Source of the DNA: Muribaculaceae bacterium Isolate-104 (HZI)
Lineage (GTDB): Bacteria > Bacteroidota > Bacteroidia > Bacteroidales > Muribaculaceae
NCBI GenBank assembly: GCA_003762715.1
Contig: RIBJ01000047.1
Location: forward strand, 1-33,635
Direction: 5' to 3'
Length of the DNA: 33,635 nt
Of the stretch, positions 22,063-32,387 are shown piece by piece. Under the pieces are notes generated by a model. The model was not told the origin of the DNA. It worked only from the letters and a program-made list of their open reading frames with translations, and ran no database searches. The position numbers and the translations under genes are program-made. The first letter of the stretch is position 1. Each line of letters begins with the position of its first letter.

Positions 22063-22863
22063 ATGAAAAAATATATATTGCTCGCTCTTAGCGCGTTGAT
22101 ACTCACCAGTTGTGGCGAATACAACCGAGTGCTCAAAAGCACAGACCCGACGGTGAAGCTCAACTATGCTAAAAAAGCATTCGAGCAGAAAAAGTATGTT
22201 CAGGCAACCACTGTGCTCGGTGACATTGTAGACCTTTTTCGCGGCAAGGAAGAGGCTGAAGACGCGCTCTATCTCCTTGCGCTGAGCAACTACGAAAACA
22301 AAGACTACGCCTCAAGCGGTGTATACTTCAAAAACTACTACACCCGCTATCCGCGAGGAAAATACACCGAACTTGCCCGCTTTTACTGCGGCTACGGCTA
22401 CTACCTTGACTCACCGGACCCCCAGCTTGACCAGAGCGACACCATGAAAGGCATCGAAGAGCTGCAGGGTTTTCTCGACTATTTTCCGAGAAGCGACAAA
22501 GTCAATATAGCACAAAATGCCATTTTCGAGCTGCAAGACAAGCTCACCCTGAAAGAGCTCCAGAACGCACAGCTCTACTACAACCTCGGCAACTATCTCG
22601 GCAACAACTACGAAAGCGCTATAATCGTAGCACAAAACGCCATAAAGGCATACCCCTATTCCCGCTACAAAGAGGATCTTGAGCTAATAATCCTCAAAGC
22701 CCGCTTTCAGGAAGCAGAGCAGAGCGTAGACGAAAAAAAGACCGACCGTTACCGGGAAGTTATTGACGAATACTACTCCTTTGTAAATAACTACCCCGAC
22801 GGTCCCAACCGCCGCGAGGCTGACAACATCCTCAAAATAGCCCAGAGACACGTCAACGACTGA
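22063..22863 (+). CDS. bamD: Outer membrane protein assembly factor BamD (YfiO family lipoprotein)
   Basis: The ATG at 22063 gives 266 residues; an upstream frame to 22027 overlaps the promoter and is rejected. The signal MKKYILLALSALILTSC predicts lipidation at Cys17. The body is a string of TPR-type helical repeats (LNYAKKAFEQKKYVQATTVL, then ALYLLALSNYENKDYASSGV, and GIEELQGFLDYFPRS), as in BamD, the periplasmic lipoprotein that works with BamA to insert outer-membrane beta-barrels. Length and order are normal. The next gene starts 48 nt downstream in the same direction, so co-transcription is likely. Confidence 0.92.
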   Translation: MKKYILLALSALILTSCGEYNRVLKSTDPTVKLNYAKKAFEQKKYVQATTVLGDIVDLFRGKEEAEDALYLLALSNYENKDYASSGVYFKNYYTRYPRGKYTELARFYCGYGYYLDSPDPQLDQSDTMKGIEELQGFLDYFPRSDKVNIAQNAIFELQDKLTLKELQNAQLYYNLGNYLGNNYESAIIVAQNAIKAYPYSRYKEDLELIILKARFQEAEQSVDEKKTDRYREVIDEYYSFVNNYPDGPNRREADNILKIAQRHVND

Positions 22864-22911
22864 CCTCCGGATTAAAAAAACGCAAAAACAAACCTCACTA
22901 TCAAGATAAAG

Positions 22912-23247
22912 ATGGACTATAAGAAAACCAATGCTCCCCTCAACACTGTGACCCGCGACATGATTGAACTGTCACAGGACACCGGCAACGTTTACGAAAC
23001 CGTGTGCGTAATAGCAAAACGCGCCAACCAGATTGCCGGCGAGATGAAGCACGATCTTGAAAAGAAACTTCAGGAATTCGCAACACTCAGCGACAACCTT
23101 GAGGAAATTTCTGAAAACCGCGAGCAGATTGAAATATCACGCTATTACGAGAAACTTCCGAAACCCACTCTGATTGCGACACAGGAGTATGTGGAACACA
23201 AAATCCACTTCCGCAACCCGCTGAAAGAAAAATCCGGTCTCGACTGA
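22912..23247 (+). CDS. rpoZ: RNA polymerase omega/Rpb6-like subunit
   Basis: The protein has 111 residues. It has the Bacteroidota version of the omega fold: TVTRDMIELSQDTGNVYETV, then a CVIAKRANQIAGE helix, the part of Rpb6/omega that clamps the beta-prime subunit. It ends in a charged coiled part and a basic tail. The position directly after bamD is, as I recall, typical for this phylum. The assignment rests on this pattern and synteny, not on a search. Confidence 0.82.
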   Translation: MDYKKTNAPLNTVTRDMIELSQDTGNVYETVCVIAKRANQIAGEMKHDLEKKLQEFATLSDNLEEISENREQIEISRYYEKLPKPTLIATQEYVEHKIHFRNPLKEKSGLD

Positions 23248-23327
23248 ACTCAAACGCACAAACCACTGTAGCCAAAGCACTTGCCGTAATAGCTACACCT
23301 ATCGCCACACAATTTTGCGCGAAAGGC

Positions 23328-23358
23328 TTTGCAAAGTCGGCAAACTTTACTACCTTTG
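23328..23358 (+). promoter_or_regulatory. rpsO promoter
   Basis: The -33 TTTG (23328-23331) and -7 TACCTTTG (23351-23358) are separated by 19 nt, a near-ideal Bacteroidota promoter. The leader to the start codon is about 55-60 nt and A/T-rich. Confidence 0.8.
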
Positions 23359-23421
23359 TGCGCCCAAAGGCACAACCATTAATATTTCATATTTTTTATT
23401 AACCCCAAAAACTTCCAAAGA

Positions 23422-23697
23422 ATGCACTTGAATTCTGAAGAAAAAGCGGAAATCTTTGAGAAATACGGTAAGAGCAAGACTGATACTGGCTCTCCTGAAG
23501 CTCAGATAGCATTATTCTCAGTCCGTATCGCTCATTTGACTGAACACCTCAAGTCAAATCACAAAGATTATACCACAGCCCGCGCCCTCAAGGCATTGGT
23601 TGGCAAGCGTCGTCGCCTTCTTGACTACCTTATCAAGAAAGACATCAACCGCTACCGCGCAATCATCGCCCAGAAAGAGCTCGGCATCAGAAAGTAA
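23422..23697 (+). CDS. rpsO: 30S ribosomal protein S15
   Basis: The protein has 91 residues with the S15 signature throughout: TDTGSPEAQIALFSVRIAHL, then EHLKSNHKDY, the LVGKRRRLLDYL helix and a C-terminal ELGIRK. It binds 16S rRNA in the central domain and organises the small-subunit platform. Length is normal. It is monocistronic, with its own strong promoter and a strong terminator 30 nt downstream. Confidence 0.97.
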   Translation: MHLNSEEKAEIFEKYGKSKTDTGSPEAQIALFSVRIAHLTEHLKSNHKDYTTARALKALVGKRRRLLDYLIKKDINRYRAIIAQKELGIRK

Positions 23698-23726
23698 GCC
23701 CTACAGGCGCTTGCTTGAAGCAAACA

Positions 23727-23766
23727 AACGGGGCGGAGGTCTGTACTGATCTCTGCCCCGTTCTTT
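23727..23766 (+). terminator. rpsO intrinsic terminator
   Basis: AACGGGGC (23727-23734) pairs with GCCCCGTT (23755-23762), continued by GAG/CTC after a mismatch, and is followed by CTTTTCT. Confidence 0.85.
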
Positions 23767-23821
23767 TCTACCACACCCACTACTCATCCGGAAAAACAAC
23801 ATCTGCAAAAACAATACAATC

Positions 23822-24988
23822 ATGTTCAGCAACGAAGTCGAGTTCATACGCCACCTTTACAATGCACCCGTCGGCAAAACCGTAGCGCTTCACGCACCAA
23901 TGTTTGCCGGAAACGAGAAACGATATCTTGAAGAGTGCATCGACACCACCTATGTATCGAGTGTAGGACCATTTGTCGACCGCTTTGAAAAAGACATGGC
24001 GGCATACACTGGAGCCGCAGCCGCAGTTGTTACCGTAAACGGCACCGCTGCCCTCCACCTCGCGCTGCTGCTTGCAGGTGTGGGCTACGGCGACGAGGTC
24101 ATAACCCAGCCGCTTACATTCGTAGCCACTTGCAACGCACTCAACTGCATCGGAGCCACCCCTACATTCGTTGATGTTGACATGGACACCATGGGCATGT
24201 CGCCCGCGGCGCTGCTCGAATGGATTGAAAACAACACAACCACCTCACCCGCAGGCGAGCTCATTGACAAGCACACCCGCAAAACCATCAAGGCGGTTGT
24301 GCCGATGCACACCTTCGGACACCCTGTAAGAATCGATGAAATAGAAATGATATGCCGAAAATACGGGCTGGCGCTTGTCGAAGACGCCGCCGAAAGCATC
24401 GGCTCCACTTTCATGGGGCGCCACACAGGCACATTCGGGCTTGTGGGAGCAATGAGCTTCAACGGCAACAAAACCATTTCAACCGGTGGCGGAGGCATGC
24501 TGCTGTTCAACGACACCCGGCTCGCAGCCAAAGCCAAACACCTTTCCACGCAGGCAAAAGTGCCGCACCGCTGGGAATTTGTCCACGACAGCGCCGCCTT
24601 CAACTACAGGATGCCAAACATCAACGCGGCATTGGGTTGCGCGCAGCTTGAACAGATTGACAGATTTATTGCCGACAAACGCGCCACAGCGCAGGCCTAC
24701 AGCGATTTTTTCGCCGGCAACCGCTACGGAATCAGCTTCATGAAAGAGCCGCCCCACTCCCAATCCAACTACTGGCTATGCGCCGTAAAAATGCCCGACC
24801 GCAAAACCCGCGATGCCTTTCTTGAGTACACAAACGACAACGGCATAATGACCCGTCCCATCTGGGAACTGATGAACAGACTGCCCATGTGGAGCGACGC
24901 ACCCGCCGGTCCGCTTCCCAACTGCAAACTGCTTGCCGACACAATTGTAAACATACCATCCGGGGTCAGAAGTGCCGGGGCTGAGTGA
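23822..24988 (+). CDS. DegT/DnrJ/EryC1/StrS-family PLP aminotransferase, LegC-like
   Basis: The protein has 388 residues. It is a fold-type I sugar aminotransferase: NGTAALHLALLLAG in the cofactor-binding start, LVEDAAESIGSTF (the Asp that holds the pyridine nitrogen), and the Schiff-base Lys217 in SFNGNKTISTGGGG. The overall sequence resembles the LegC group, which aminates keto-sugar nucleotides for nonulosonic or other modified sugars. Neighbours (rpsO, dedA) are not sugar genes, so it appears to be an orphan. The starting substrate cannot be deduced. No TAnnTTTG box is evident between the rpsO terminator and the ATG. Confidence 0.85.
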   Translation: MFSNEVEFIRHLYNAPVGKTVALHAPMFAGNEKRYLEECIDTTYVSSVGPFVDRFEKDMAAYTGAAAAVVTVNGTAALHLALLLAGVGYGDEVITQPLTFVATCNALNCIGATPTFVDVDMDTMGMSPAALLEWIENNTTTSPAGELIDKHTRKTIKAVVPMHTFGHPVRIDEIEMICRKYGLALVEDAAESIGSTFMGRHTGTFGLVGAMSFNGNKTISTGGGGMLLFNDTRLAAKAKHLSTQAKVPHRWEFVHDSAAFNYRMPNINAALGCAQLEQIDRFIADKRATAQAYSDFFAGNRYGISFMKEPPHSQSNYWLCAVKMPDRKTRDAFLEYTNDNGIMTRPIWELMNRLPMWSDAPAGPLPNCKLLADTIVNIPSGVRSAGAE

Positions 24989-25060
24989 CATTTTTCAATT
25001 AAACATCACCGGTGCCGCACAGAATAGCCCTTTTCGCTTTTAGAGATGAAAATAAGGTAG

Positions 25061-25068
25061 TAACTTTG
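25061..25068 (+). promoter_or_regulatory. -7 box for the dedA-rpe-ftsK-lolA-trxB run
   Basis: TAACTTTG, 29 nt before the dedA start. The -33 region is only a weak T-run. Genes downstream are separated by 27-45 nt without terminators until 30892, so this may drive the whole run. Confidence 0.6.
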
Positions 25069-25097
25069 CAATTGTATTACTGAAACATCACGAAAAA

Positions 25098-25763
25098 ATG
25101 GTGACACTTGCCATATTCAACCCCGCCGAGATAATAAACTCGTTTTTCGACGCCGCCCCTATTGCCATATACCTCATGGTGTTCGGGCTTATGGTCGTTG
25201 AAAGCTCTTTCATACCCTTTCCTTCCGAAGTGATTGTGCCGCCTGCGGCATACCTCGCCGCCACAAGCCACGAAGTGAACATTGTCGCCGTAGTGGCAAT
25301 AGCCACCGCAGGGGCGCTCGGAGGCGCGCTGATCAACTACTACCTGTCGGTGTGGATAGGGCGTCCGATTGTCTACCGCTTCGCCGACTCGAAAATAGGG
25401 CACGCATGCCTTATAGACAGAGCCAAAGTTGAAAACGCCGAACGCTATTTTGACCGCCACGGAGCAGTGTCCACATTCATTGGAAGACTAATCCCCGCAG
25501 TGCGTCAGCTAATATCCATCCCCGCCGGACTCGCTCGCATGAACATCGGCAAATTCGCGATATTCACAAGCCTCGGCGCCCTGGTGTGGAACGCCGTGCT
25601 CGCAGCGCTCGGCTGGTGGCTCGGACACCTTGTGCCGCGCGAGCAGCTCTTTGCAAAGGTCGAGGAGTACAACACCTACCTCACCTATGCAGGACTGGCG
25701 CTCGGAGCCGTGTGCGTGATATTCATTCTGTGGAACGCCCTGCGACCCCGCAAAACCGCTTGA
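25098..25763 (+). CDS. DedA-family membrane protein
   Basis: The protein has 221 residues. The DedA (VTT-domain) marks are present: a first membrane segment with MVVESSFIPFPSEVIVPPAAY, then FIGRLIPAVRQLISIPAG with the conserved Arg residues, followed by AIFTSLGALVWNAVLAALGWWLG and a last helix. DedA proteins act in the inner membrane; some family members translocate undecaprenyl phosphate or phospholipids. Length is normal. Five to six hydrophobic segments are visible. It is the first gene of the co-directional run. Confidence 0.88.
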   Translation: MVTLAIFNPAEIINSFFDAAPIAIYLMVFGLMVVESSFIPFPSEVIVPPAAYLAATSHEVNIVAVVAIATAGALGGALINYYLSVWIGRPIVYRFADSKIGHACLIDRAKVENAERYFDRHGAVSTFIGRLIPAVRQLISIPAGLARMNIGKFAIFTSLGALVWNAVLAALGWWLGHLVPREQLFAKVEEYNTYLTYAGLALGAVCVIFILWNALRPRKTA

Positions 25764-25791
25764 CAACAAACCAACCGCAACCATATATACA

Positions 25792-26439
25792 ATGATACAG
25801 GTAGCCCCCTCCGTTCTGTCTGCCGACTTCGGCAACCTGAACCGCGACATAGAAATGCTGAACGCCTCCGAAGCCGACCTCATCCACATAGATGTCATGG
25901 ACGGCGTGTTTGTGCCAAACATATCTTTCGGCTTTCCGGTAATAAAATCCATAGCCAAAGTTGCCACAAAACCGCTTGACGTGCATCTCATGATTGTTGA
26001 CCCGCAACGCTATGTGAACGAGGTCAGAGACTGCGGCGCACACATAATGAACGTACACGTCGAGGCATGCACCCACCTGCACCGCGTGGTGCAGCAAATC
26101 AAGGCTGCCGGCATGAAAGCAGCCGTGACACTGAACCCCGCCACACCGGTGGTTATGCTCGAAGACATCATCGGCGACCTCGACATGGTGCTTCTCATGT
26201 CGGTCAATCCCGGCTTCGGCGGACAGTCATTCATTCCCGGCACGCTCAGGAAACTTGCCGGGGTAAGAGAACTGATAGCAGCCACAGGCAGCAAAGCCAC
26301 TGTACAGATTGACGGCGGAGTGAACCTTGACACCGGCGCTCAGCTTGCTGCCGCAGGAGCCGATATTCTTGTGGCAGGCAGCTTCGTGTTCTCGGCTCCA
26401 GACCCCGCCGCCACAATAGCGGCACTGCGCAGGCTCTGA
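25792..26439 (+). CDS. rpe: Ribulose-phosphate 3-epimerase
   Basis: The protein has 215 residues and interconverts ribulose 5-phosphate and xylulose 5-phosphate in the pentose phosphate pathway. The TIM-barrel signatures are complete: APSVLSADFGNL, LIHIDVMDGVFVPN (metal ligands), DVHLMIVDP, MSVNPGFGGQSFIP, QIDGGVNLD and LVAGSFVF. Length is normal. It starts 28 nt after dedA and ends 42 nt before ftsK. Confidence 0.96.
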   Translation: MIQVAPSVLSADFGNLNRDIEMLNASEADLIHIDVMDGVFVPNISFGFPVIKSIAKVATKPLDVHLMIVDPQRYVNEVRDCGAHIMNVHVEACTHLHRVVQQIKAAGMKAAVTLNPATPVVMLEDIIGDLDMVLLMSVNPGFGGQSFIPGTLRKLAGVRELIAATGSKATVQIDGGVNLDTGAQLAAAGADILVAGSFVFSAPDPAATIAALRRL

Positions 26440-26481
26440 TTCGCTACCTGATAATGAAAATCACAAACCTTTTCTCACGCA

Positions 26482-29241
26482 ATGGATTCATTTGAAATTT
26501 CATCCGACAGCTACGACCCGCGCACGCTCAGAAACAGCGGCAACGCAGAGCGGCAGGAAAACACAACTGCGCGGCAGCCGCAGCCACAGACAAAAAACAC
26601 ACAACGCCCACCACATGCTCCTTCAGCCGACTCATCTGCCGCCTCAAAAAGCACCCGGACACAAACCGCAGGCAGCGGAGCGGTGACTCAGGGACGATGG
26701 CGTCTATTTTTCGGCATATTGCTGATACTCACGGCAGTGTATCTGCTAATAGTGTCCATATCTTTCTTTTCAAACGGTGCCGACGACCAAAGCATAGTCC
26801 AGGGGGCATCCTACGGCAAAGTCGCCGAATCGGCGGCACAGGTAGGAAATGCCGGAGGCCCCGTCGGCGCAGTGCTGTCTGACCTGCTGATGTCACGCTG
26901 GCTCGGACTCGGCTCATTCATAATAATATTCTACATCGGAGCCGTAGGAGTATCACTTGTAAACCTCCACCACTTCCGTTTCTGGAATCTCACCTACAAA
27001 TGTCTGCTCTCAGCCATAGTGCTGTCGGTATTCACCGGATTTGTCACATACAGCCTCACATTCTGCAACTACTGGGGCGGCAACCACGGTCACATTATAA
27101 ACCGTATGCTCATAGAGCACACCGGAATTTGGGGTGCAATAGGAGTCAACATACTGCTTGTCAGTGCGGTTGTGCTCGTTTTCCTCAAAGAAATCCAGAC
27201 AGCCTACAACGCCTACCGCACCCGCATTGAAGCCCACCGCCTCAAGCTGGAGCGCGAACGCGCCGAAGCCGAAGCGCGTCGCCGCGAGGCAGAGAGCAAG
27301 CTATCGCCGGAACCCGGTCAGATTTTCGAAGAGGCACAGGCAGCTTCCCAACAGACAGCAGCCGCATTCACCTGCTCGACAACCGTTGTGGAAACCCCTG
27401 TCATATACCCTGTCGCCGACGAGCCTGAACCGATTGCCGACAACCACAGCTCCTACTCCACTGCCACAAACTCTTACGAACACGAACATGCGCCTGCCCC
27501 GCAACAGCCCGGCGAAAGCCCGCTGGATAGTCTGGGCACCGCAGACTCTACAACACAGCAAAGCGCTGAGCCTGACCGACAGCCTGCACCCCCCGCCCAA
27601 CAGCCCCCGGAGCAGACCGGTGAGGCGGAGGAAGAGCCGGCTTTACCCGACAACAACAGCGTGGAGGACATAACCATGACTGTAAACGTACCCGAAGCGG
27701 CAGCGGAGGCGAAACACATTCAGACGGACAAATACGACCCCACCGCCGAACTGTCGCGATTCCGGTTCCCCTCTATCGACCTGCTTGCAAAACGTGAACA
27801 GCGCACCGACCATGTTGACCTTGCCGAACAGGAGGAAAACAAAGACAGACTCACCAAGACCCTGAGCACCTACGGTGTCAAGATTTCTCACATCGAGGCT
27901 ACCGTGGGCCCCACAATCACCCGCTACGAGGTGATACCCGCCGAGGGCGAGCGCATACGCTCCATAAAAAATCTCGGCGACGACCTTGCCCTCAGCCTGT
28001 CGGCTCTCGGCATCCGTATCATAGCCCCCATACCGGGCAAAGGCACCATAGGCATCGAAGTGCCGAACAAAGACCCTCAGATAGTGAGCATGAGAGGCAT
28101 CCTCGCTTCAGAAAAATTCCAGAATTCGGAGTTTGAGCTGCCCATTGCCATGGGGCGCACAATCACTAACGACATCTACATAGCCGACCTTGCCAAGCTC
28201 CCTCATCTGCTCGTTGCAGGAGCCACCGGCATGGGTAAATCGGTGGGACTTAACGCCATAATAGCCTCACTCCTTTACAAAAAACATCCTGCAGAGCTGA
28301 AATTCGTGCTTATAGACCCCAAACGTGTGGAGCTTAGCCTGTACCGCAAGCTCGAACGCCACTACCTCGCGTCACTCCCCGGCGAAGACCCAATTATCAC
28401 TGACACATCCAAAGTTGTATCCGTACTGAACTCCCTGTGTGTCGAAATGGGCAACAGGCTGTCGCTGCTCGAGGATGCCGGAGTAAGAAACATCAAGGAA
28501 TACAACGAAAAATTCATCGCCCGGAGGCTCAACCCCGAAAAGCACCATTTCCTGCCGTATCTGGTGCTTATAATAGATGAGTTCGCCGACATTATCCTTA
28601 CCGCAGGCAAAGAGGTGGAAAGCCCTGTGAGCCGACTCGCCGCAGTTGCCCGTGCGGCAGGCATACACCTCATCCTCGCAACCCAGCGCCCCGCCGTCAA
28701 TGTCATCACCGGAGGCATCAAGACCAACATTCCCGGACGTATAGCCTTCCGCACAATCCAGTCTATAGACTCGCGCACCATTCTTGACCGCACCGGAGCC
28801 GAACAGCTTGTAGGCAAAGGCGACATGATTTTCTCGCGGGACGGGGTTCTCGAACGCGTGCAGTGCGCGTTCATAGACACCGATGAAGTCAAGGCAATCT
28901 GCGACTCGATTTCCGAACAGATAGGATATGACAGACCCTACGAACTGCCGGAGTTCGTACCAGCCGGAGCCGAAGGCGGAGCATCGTCCGGTTCACGCTC
29001 GCTGACCGACAGAGACGCACTCTTTGTCGAGAGCGCCCGCCTTGTGATAGAAACAAACATGGGTTCGGCGTCAAATCTCCAGCGCAAATTCAATATCGGC
29101 TATCCGAGAGCCGGCAAAATCATGGACCAGCTTGAAATAGCCGGTATTGTAGGTCCCCCCCAGGGAGGCAAACCGCGCCAGGTGCTCATGGACATGCTCG
29201 GCTTTGAGGAATACCTCGCGTCAACCGGAACCAACAAGTAG
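26482..29241 (+). CDS. ftsK: DNA translocase FtsK/SpoIIIE
   Basis: The protein has 919 residues. The N-terminal membrane region starts near residue 75 (LFFGILLILTAVYLLIVSI) with about four spans, followed by a charged helix and a Pro/Gln/Glu-rich linker (about 270-400). The motor has Walker A ATGMGKS (581-587) and Walker B LVLIIDE (694-700), and the C-terminal gamma winged helix ends the protein (SNLQRKFNIGYPRAGKIMDQ, about 860-880), the part that reads orienting sequences on the chromosome. It pumps DNA at the division septum and activates XerCD at dif. Length and domain order are normal. Confidence 0.95.
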   Translation: MDSFEISSDSYDPRTLRNSGNAERQENTTARQPQPQTKNTQRPPHAPSADSSAASKSTRTQTAGSGAVTQGRWRLFFGILLILTAVYLLIVSISFFSNGADDQSIVQGASYGKVAESAAQVGNAGGPVGAVLSDLLMSRWLGLGSFIIIFYIGAVGVSLVNLHHFRFWNLTYKCLLSAIVLSVFTGFVTYSLTFCNYWGGNHGHIINRMLIEHTGIWGAIGVNILLVSAVVLVFLKEIQTAYNAYRTRIEAHRLKLERERAEAEARRREAESKLSPEPGQIFEEAQAASQQTAAAFTCSTTVVETPVIYPVADEPEPIADNHSSYSTATNSYEHEHAPAPQQPGESPLDSLGTADSTTQQSAEPDRQPAPPAQQPPEQTGEAEEEPALPDNNSVEDITMTVNVPEAAAEAKHIQTDKYDPTAELSRFRFPSIDLLAKREQRTDHVDLAEQEENKDRLTKTLSTYGVKISHIEATVGPTITRYEVIPAEGERIRSIKNLGDDLALSLSALGIRIIAPIPGKGTIGIEVPNKDPQIVSMRGILASEKFQNSEFELPIAMGRTITNDIYIADLAKLPHLLVAGATGMGKSVGLNAIIASLLYKKHPAELKFVLIDPKRVELSLYRKLERHYLASLPGEDPIITDTSKVVSVLNSLCVEMGNRLSLLEDAGVRNIKEYNEKFIARRLNPEKHHFLPYLVLIIDEFADIILTAGKEVESPVSRLAAVARAAGIHLILATQRPAVNVITGGIKTNIPGRIAFRTIQSIDSRTILDRTGAEQLVGKGDMIFSRDGVLERVQCAFIDTDEVKAICDSISEQIGYDRPYELPEFVPAGAEGGASSGSRSLTDRDALFVESARLVIETNMGSASNLQRKFNIGYPRAGKIMDQLEIAGIVGPPQGGKPRQVLMDMLGFEEYLASTGTNK

Positions 29242-29268
29242 ACAACCTCATTTGTTATTCTATAGAAT

Positions 29269-29880
29269 ATGAAAAAAATATTACTCTGCATCGCTTTCAT
29301 TACAACCGCAGCGCTGAGCGCCCTTGCCGCTGACGACGCTGCCAAAGTAATTGCCGACGCTGCCGCAAAACTGCACGGCGCCAAATCCGTTACCGCCACA
29401 TGCAAAATAACATCGCCCGCCGGCACTGAAAACGCCACACTGGTGATGAGCGGCACAAAATTCTTTGTCAAGGCTCCCCAGACAGAAATCTGGTACGACG
29501 GCTCAACCCTGTGGTCATACTCAAGAAGCACCAACGAAATTACACTCTCCGAGCCCTCGCAGGAAGAGCTGAGTGAAATCAACCCACTGTCGGTAATGGA
29601 GTACTTCACCTCAACCTATACCGCATCGATGCTCGCACCCTCGGCAGGCAAGAAAAACATAAAGCTTACAGCCGACAAAAGCTCTCGCGGAATAGCTTCG
29701 GCGGAAGTGTCGCTTAACGCCACCACCCTCGCCCCTTCGGCAGTGACACTGCTGCTGTCCAACGGGCAGAAAATCAGCATAGCCATAAGCTCGCTGAAAT
29801 TCGGCGGCACCCTGCCTGAATCGACATTCACCTTCCGCATGACATGCCACCCCTCGGCAGTGCTTGTCGACCTCAGATAA
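29269..29880 (+). CDS. LolA-like outer-membrane lipoprotein carrier
   Basis: The protein has 203 residues with a cleavable signal peptide (MKKILLCIAFITTAALSALA). The mature part has the half-barrel LolA pattern: VTATCKITSPAGTENATLVM, then KFFVKAPQTEIWYDGSTLW and an INPLSVMEYF helix. Such proteins ferry lipoproteins across the periplasm. In Bacteroidota the position between ftsK and trxB is, as I recall, common. It starts 27 nt after ftsK. The divergence of the family makes the exact substrate uncertain. Confidence 0.82.
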   Translation: MKKILLCIAFITTAALSALAADDAAKVIADAAAKLHGAKSVTATCKITSPAGTENATLVMSGTKFFVKAPQTEIWYDGSTLWSYSRSTNEITLSEPSQEELSEINPLSVMEYFTSTYTASMLAPSAGKKNIKLTADKSSRGIASAEVSLNATTLAPSAVTLLLSNGQKISIAISSLKFGGTLPESTFTFRMTCHPSAVLVDLR

Positions 29881-29923
29881 ACCTATGCCGCAATACTATA
29901 ACAACAAAACAACACCTGAAATC

Positions 29924-30865
<942 letters not shown>

Positions 30866-30891
30866 CCTCCAGCATCCGACTCACCTTATCA

Positions 30892-30932
30892 GGCGGCAGA
30901 GACTCTTTTTGAGTCTCCGCCGCCCTTTTTTT
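30892..30932 (+). terminator. Strong intrinsic terminator after trxB
   Basis: GGCGGCAGAGACTC (30892-30905) pairs with GAGTCTCCGCCGCC (30911-30924), with one mismatch region, around a T-rich loop and is followed by CTTTTTTT. Confidence 0.92.
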
Positions 30933-30984
30933 CATGAACACTGAAGTTTGCGACACAAGTAATAAGTTATTACACTTTTTTGGC

Positions 30985-30992
30985 TACCTTTG
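30985..30992 (+). promoter_or_regulatory. -7 box of the second propeller gene
   Basis: TACCTTTG, 50 nt upstream of the start at 31043. No clear -33 box. Confidence 0.6.
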
Positions 30993-31042
30993 CAACATGT
31001 AGCTATAAATACAGACATATTAATTCATCTAACAACAGCCTC

Positions 31043-32143
31043 ATGAAAAACTTTCTGCTAACTTCTATTATTGTCGCTTCTTTATTATCAATCGCCTCTT
31101 GCAGTGGCTCCGGCTCGGCAGACACTCAAGGAATCGACACCGTATCACTGACCGGAGAACTCCTTATACCATACGACCATATAAAGAATCCCGGAAATAT
31201 TTACGCATCCGATGACAGGATATTCCTTGTGAACTTTCCCGATGTTGACACCCTCATAGATGAGTTTACTTTAGACGGGAAACCGGTCAGATCCTTTCTC
31301 CGCAAAGGGCAGGGACCGGATGAGGCTGCATTCATCTACTCCAGCCATATTGATGCCGGGAAAAAACGGCTTATGATGGTTACCACTCCGGGCGAACTAC
31401 GGTCGGTAAGCCTTGCCGCCGATGCTCAACCGCTTACTGAAAAGGTATTCGCGTATAATCAGGATAAAGATAAATTGAATTTTTCGCTCAATACATTCAT
31501 GATGGCAGACAACCGCGTACTTTCCGCCATAAATTCGGATAAAGGTATTTTTGCACTATTCAACCCGGACGCTACATTTGACCGTATTTTAGCTGGGCAT
31601 CTGCCTGAAAGTGATTTTGGCGAGGGTCTTCCGGAATATGCCAAGATAAACTTTCTTCAGCCGATTGGCGCGGTAAGCCCCGACGGCAAGCATTTTGTTT
31701 GTTACTTTGGAAGAGCTGACATGACCGGGTTCGCAAACATTGACGGTGATTCTCTCGACTTCCGGATAAATTATGTTGCGCCACCCAAAGGCATCAATGT
31801 AATTGTCGGAGACGGGTATATATCCTTTGACTACGGCGATGACTACACCTATTATTTCAGAGGTAATGTCACTGCATCCGACAGCCATGCCTATATGTCT
31901 TACTGCGGAATGCTTGCCCGCGAGGCTGAAAAAAGAAGCAAGGAAATGGCTTCCGGAGAGACTGAACCGTTCAGCCTCATACGGGTGTACGATTTTGAAG
32001 GCAATATTGTAAGAGTACTCCGTACAGATGCCTATGCCAAAGCCATTGCGGTGAGTCCTGACGACAAAACCCTTTATGCGCTTACCGAAAATGACGACAA
32101 CGGATACTACATTGTAAGATACACCCTCCCCAGTTACAACTAA
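31043..32143 (+). CDS. Six-bladed beta-propeller lipoprotein, second copy
   Basis: The ATG at 31043 gives 366 residues; a longer frame from 30980 overlaps the promoter. The signal MKNFLLTSIIVASLLSIASC predicts lipidation at Cys20. Blade-like repeats include DRIFLVNFPDVDTLIDEFTL followed by RKGQGPDEAAF, and YDFEGNIVRVLRTDAYAKAI near the end. It is related in type, but only distantly in sequence, to 20262-21404. It is monocistronic, with its own promoter and a small terminator overlapping the stop codon. Confidence 0.8.
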   Translation: MKNFLLTSIIVASLLSIASCSGSGSADTQGIDTVSLTGELLIPYDHIKNPGNIYASDDRIFLVNFPDVDTLIDEFTLDGKPVRSFLRKGQGPDEAAFIYSSHIDAGKKRLMMVTTPGELRSVSLAADAQPLTEKVFAYNQDKDKLNFSLNTFMMADNRVLSAINSDKGIFALFNPDATFDRILAGHLPESDFGEGLPEYAKINFLQPIGAVSPDGKHFVCYFGRADMTGFANIDGDSLDFRINYVAPPKGINVIVGDGYISFDYGDDYTYYFRGNVTASDSHAYMSYCGMLAREAEKRSKEMASGETEPFSLIRVYDFEGNIVRVLRTDAYAKAIAVSPDDKTLYALTENDDNGYYIVRYTLPSYN

Positions 32144-32161
32144 ACTCAATTTTAGTTTTTA
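32138..32161 (+). terminator. Terminator overlapping the propeller stop codon
   Basis: AACTAAA (32138-32144) pairs with TTTAGTT (32151-32157), followed by TTTAG. The TAA stop lies in the left arm. Confidence 0.6.
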
Positions 32162-32387
32162 GTATATATCTGCATTGTTTATTTTATATCAACATAACCA
32201 TCTGATATTTAACATTATATTCAATATAACTTGTACTAATAATGTACTAAATGAGGCATATAAGTACAATCAAAGGCAATCATTTAAGTTTAATATACAG
32301 GCGTTAGTTGTTTTTAGTTCTATTCTTTTGCCTCGTTTATCTTCTTTCGGTGGTCGGCATGGGGATATAGATTGAAGCTGGTGAAAA

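Noticed and set aside
23356-23375. Hairpin TTGTGC/GCACAA as an S15-binding leader structure
   Set aside because: Its left arm overlaps the -7 box and would lie upstream of the transcription start, so it would not be in the mRNA.
27010-27891. Several long antisense frames inside ftsK and other high-GC genes
   Set aside because: These are shadows created by the codon bias of the real genes; no starts, promoters or domains support them.
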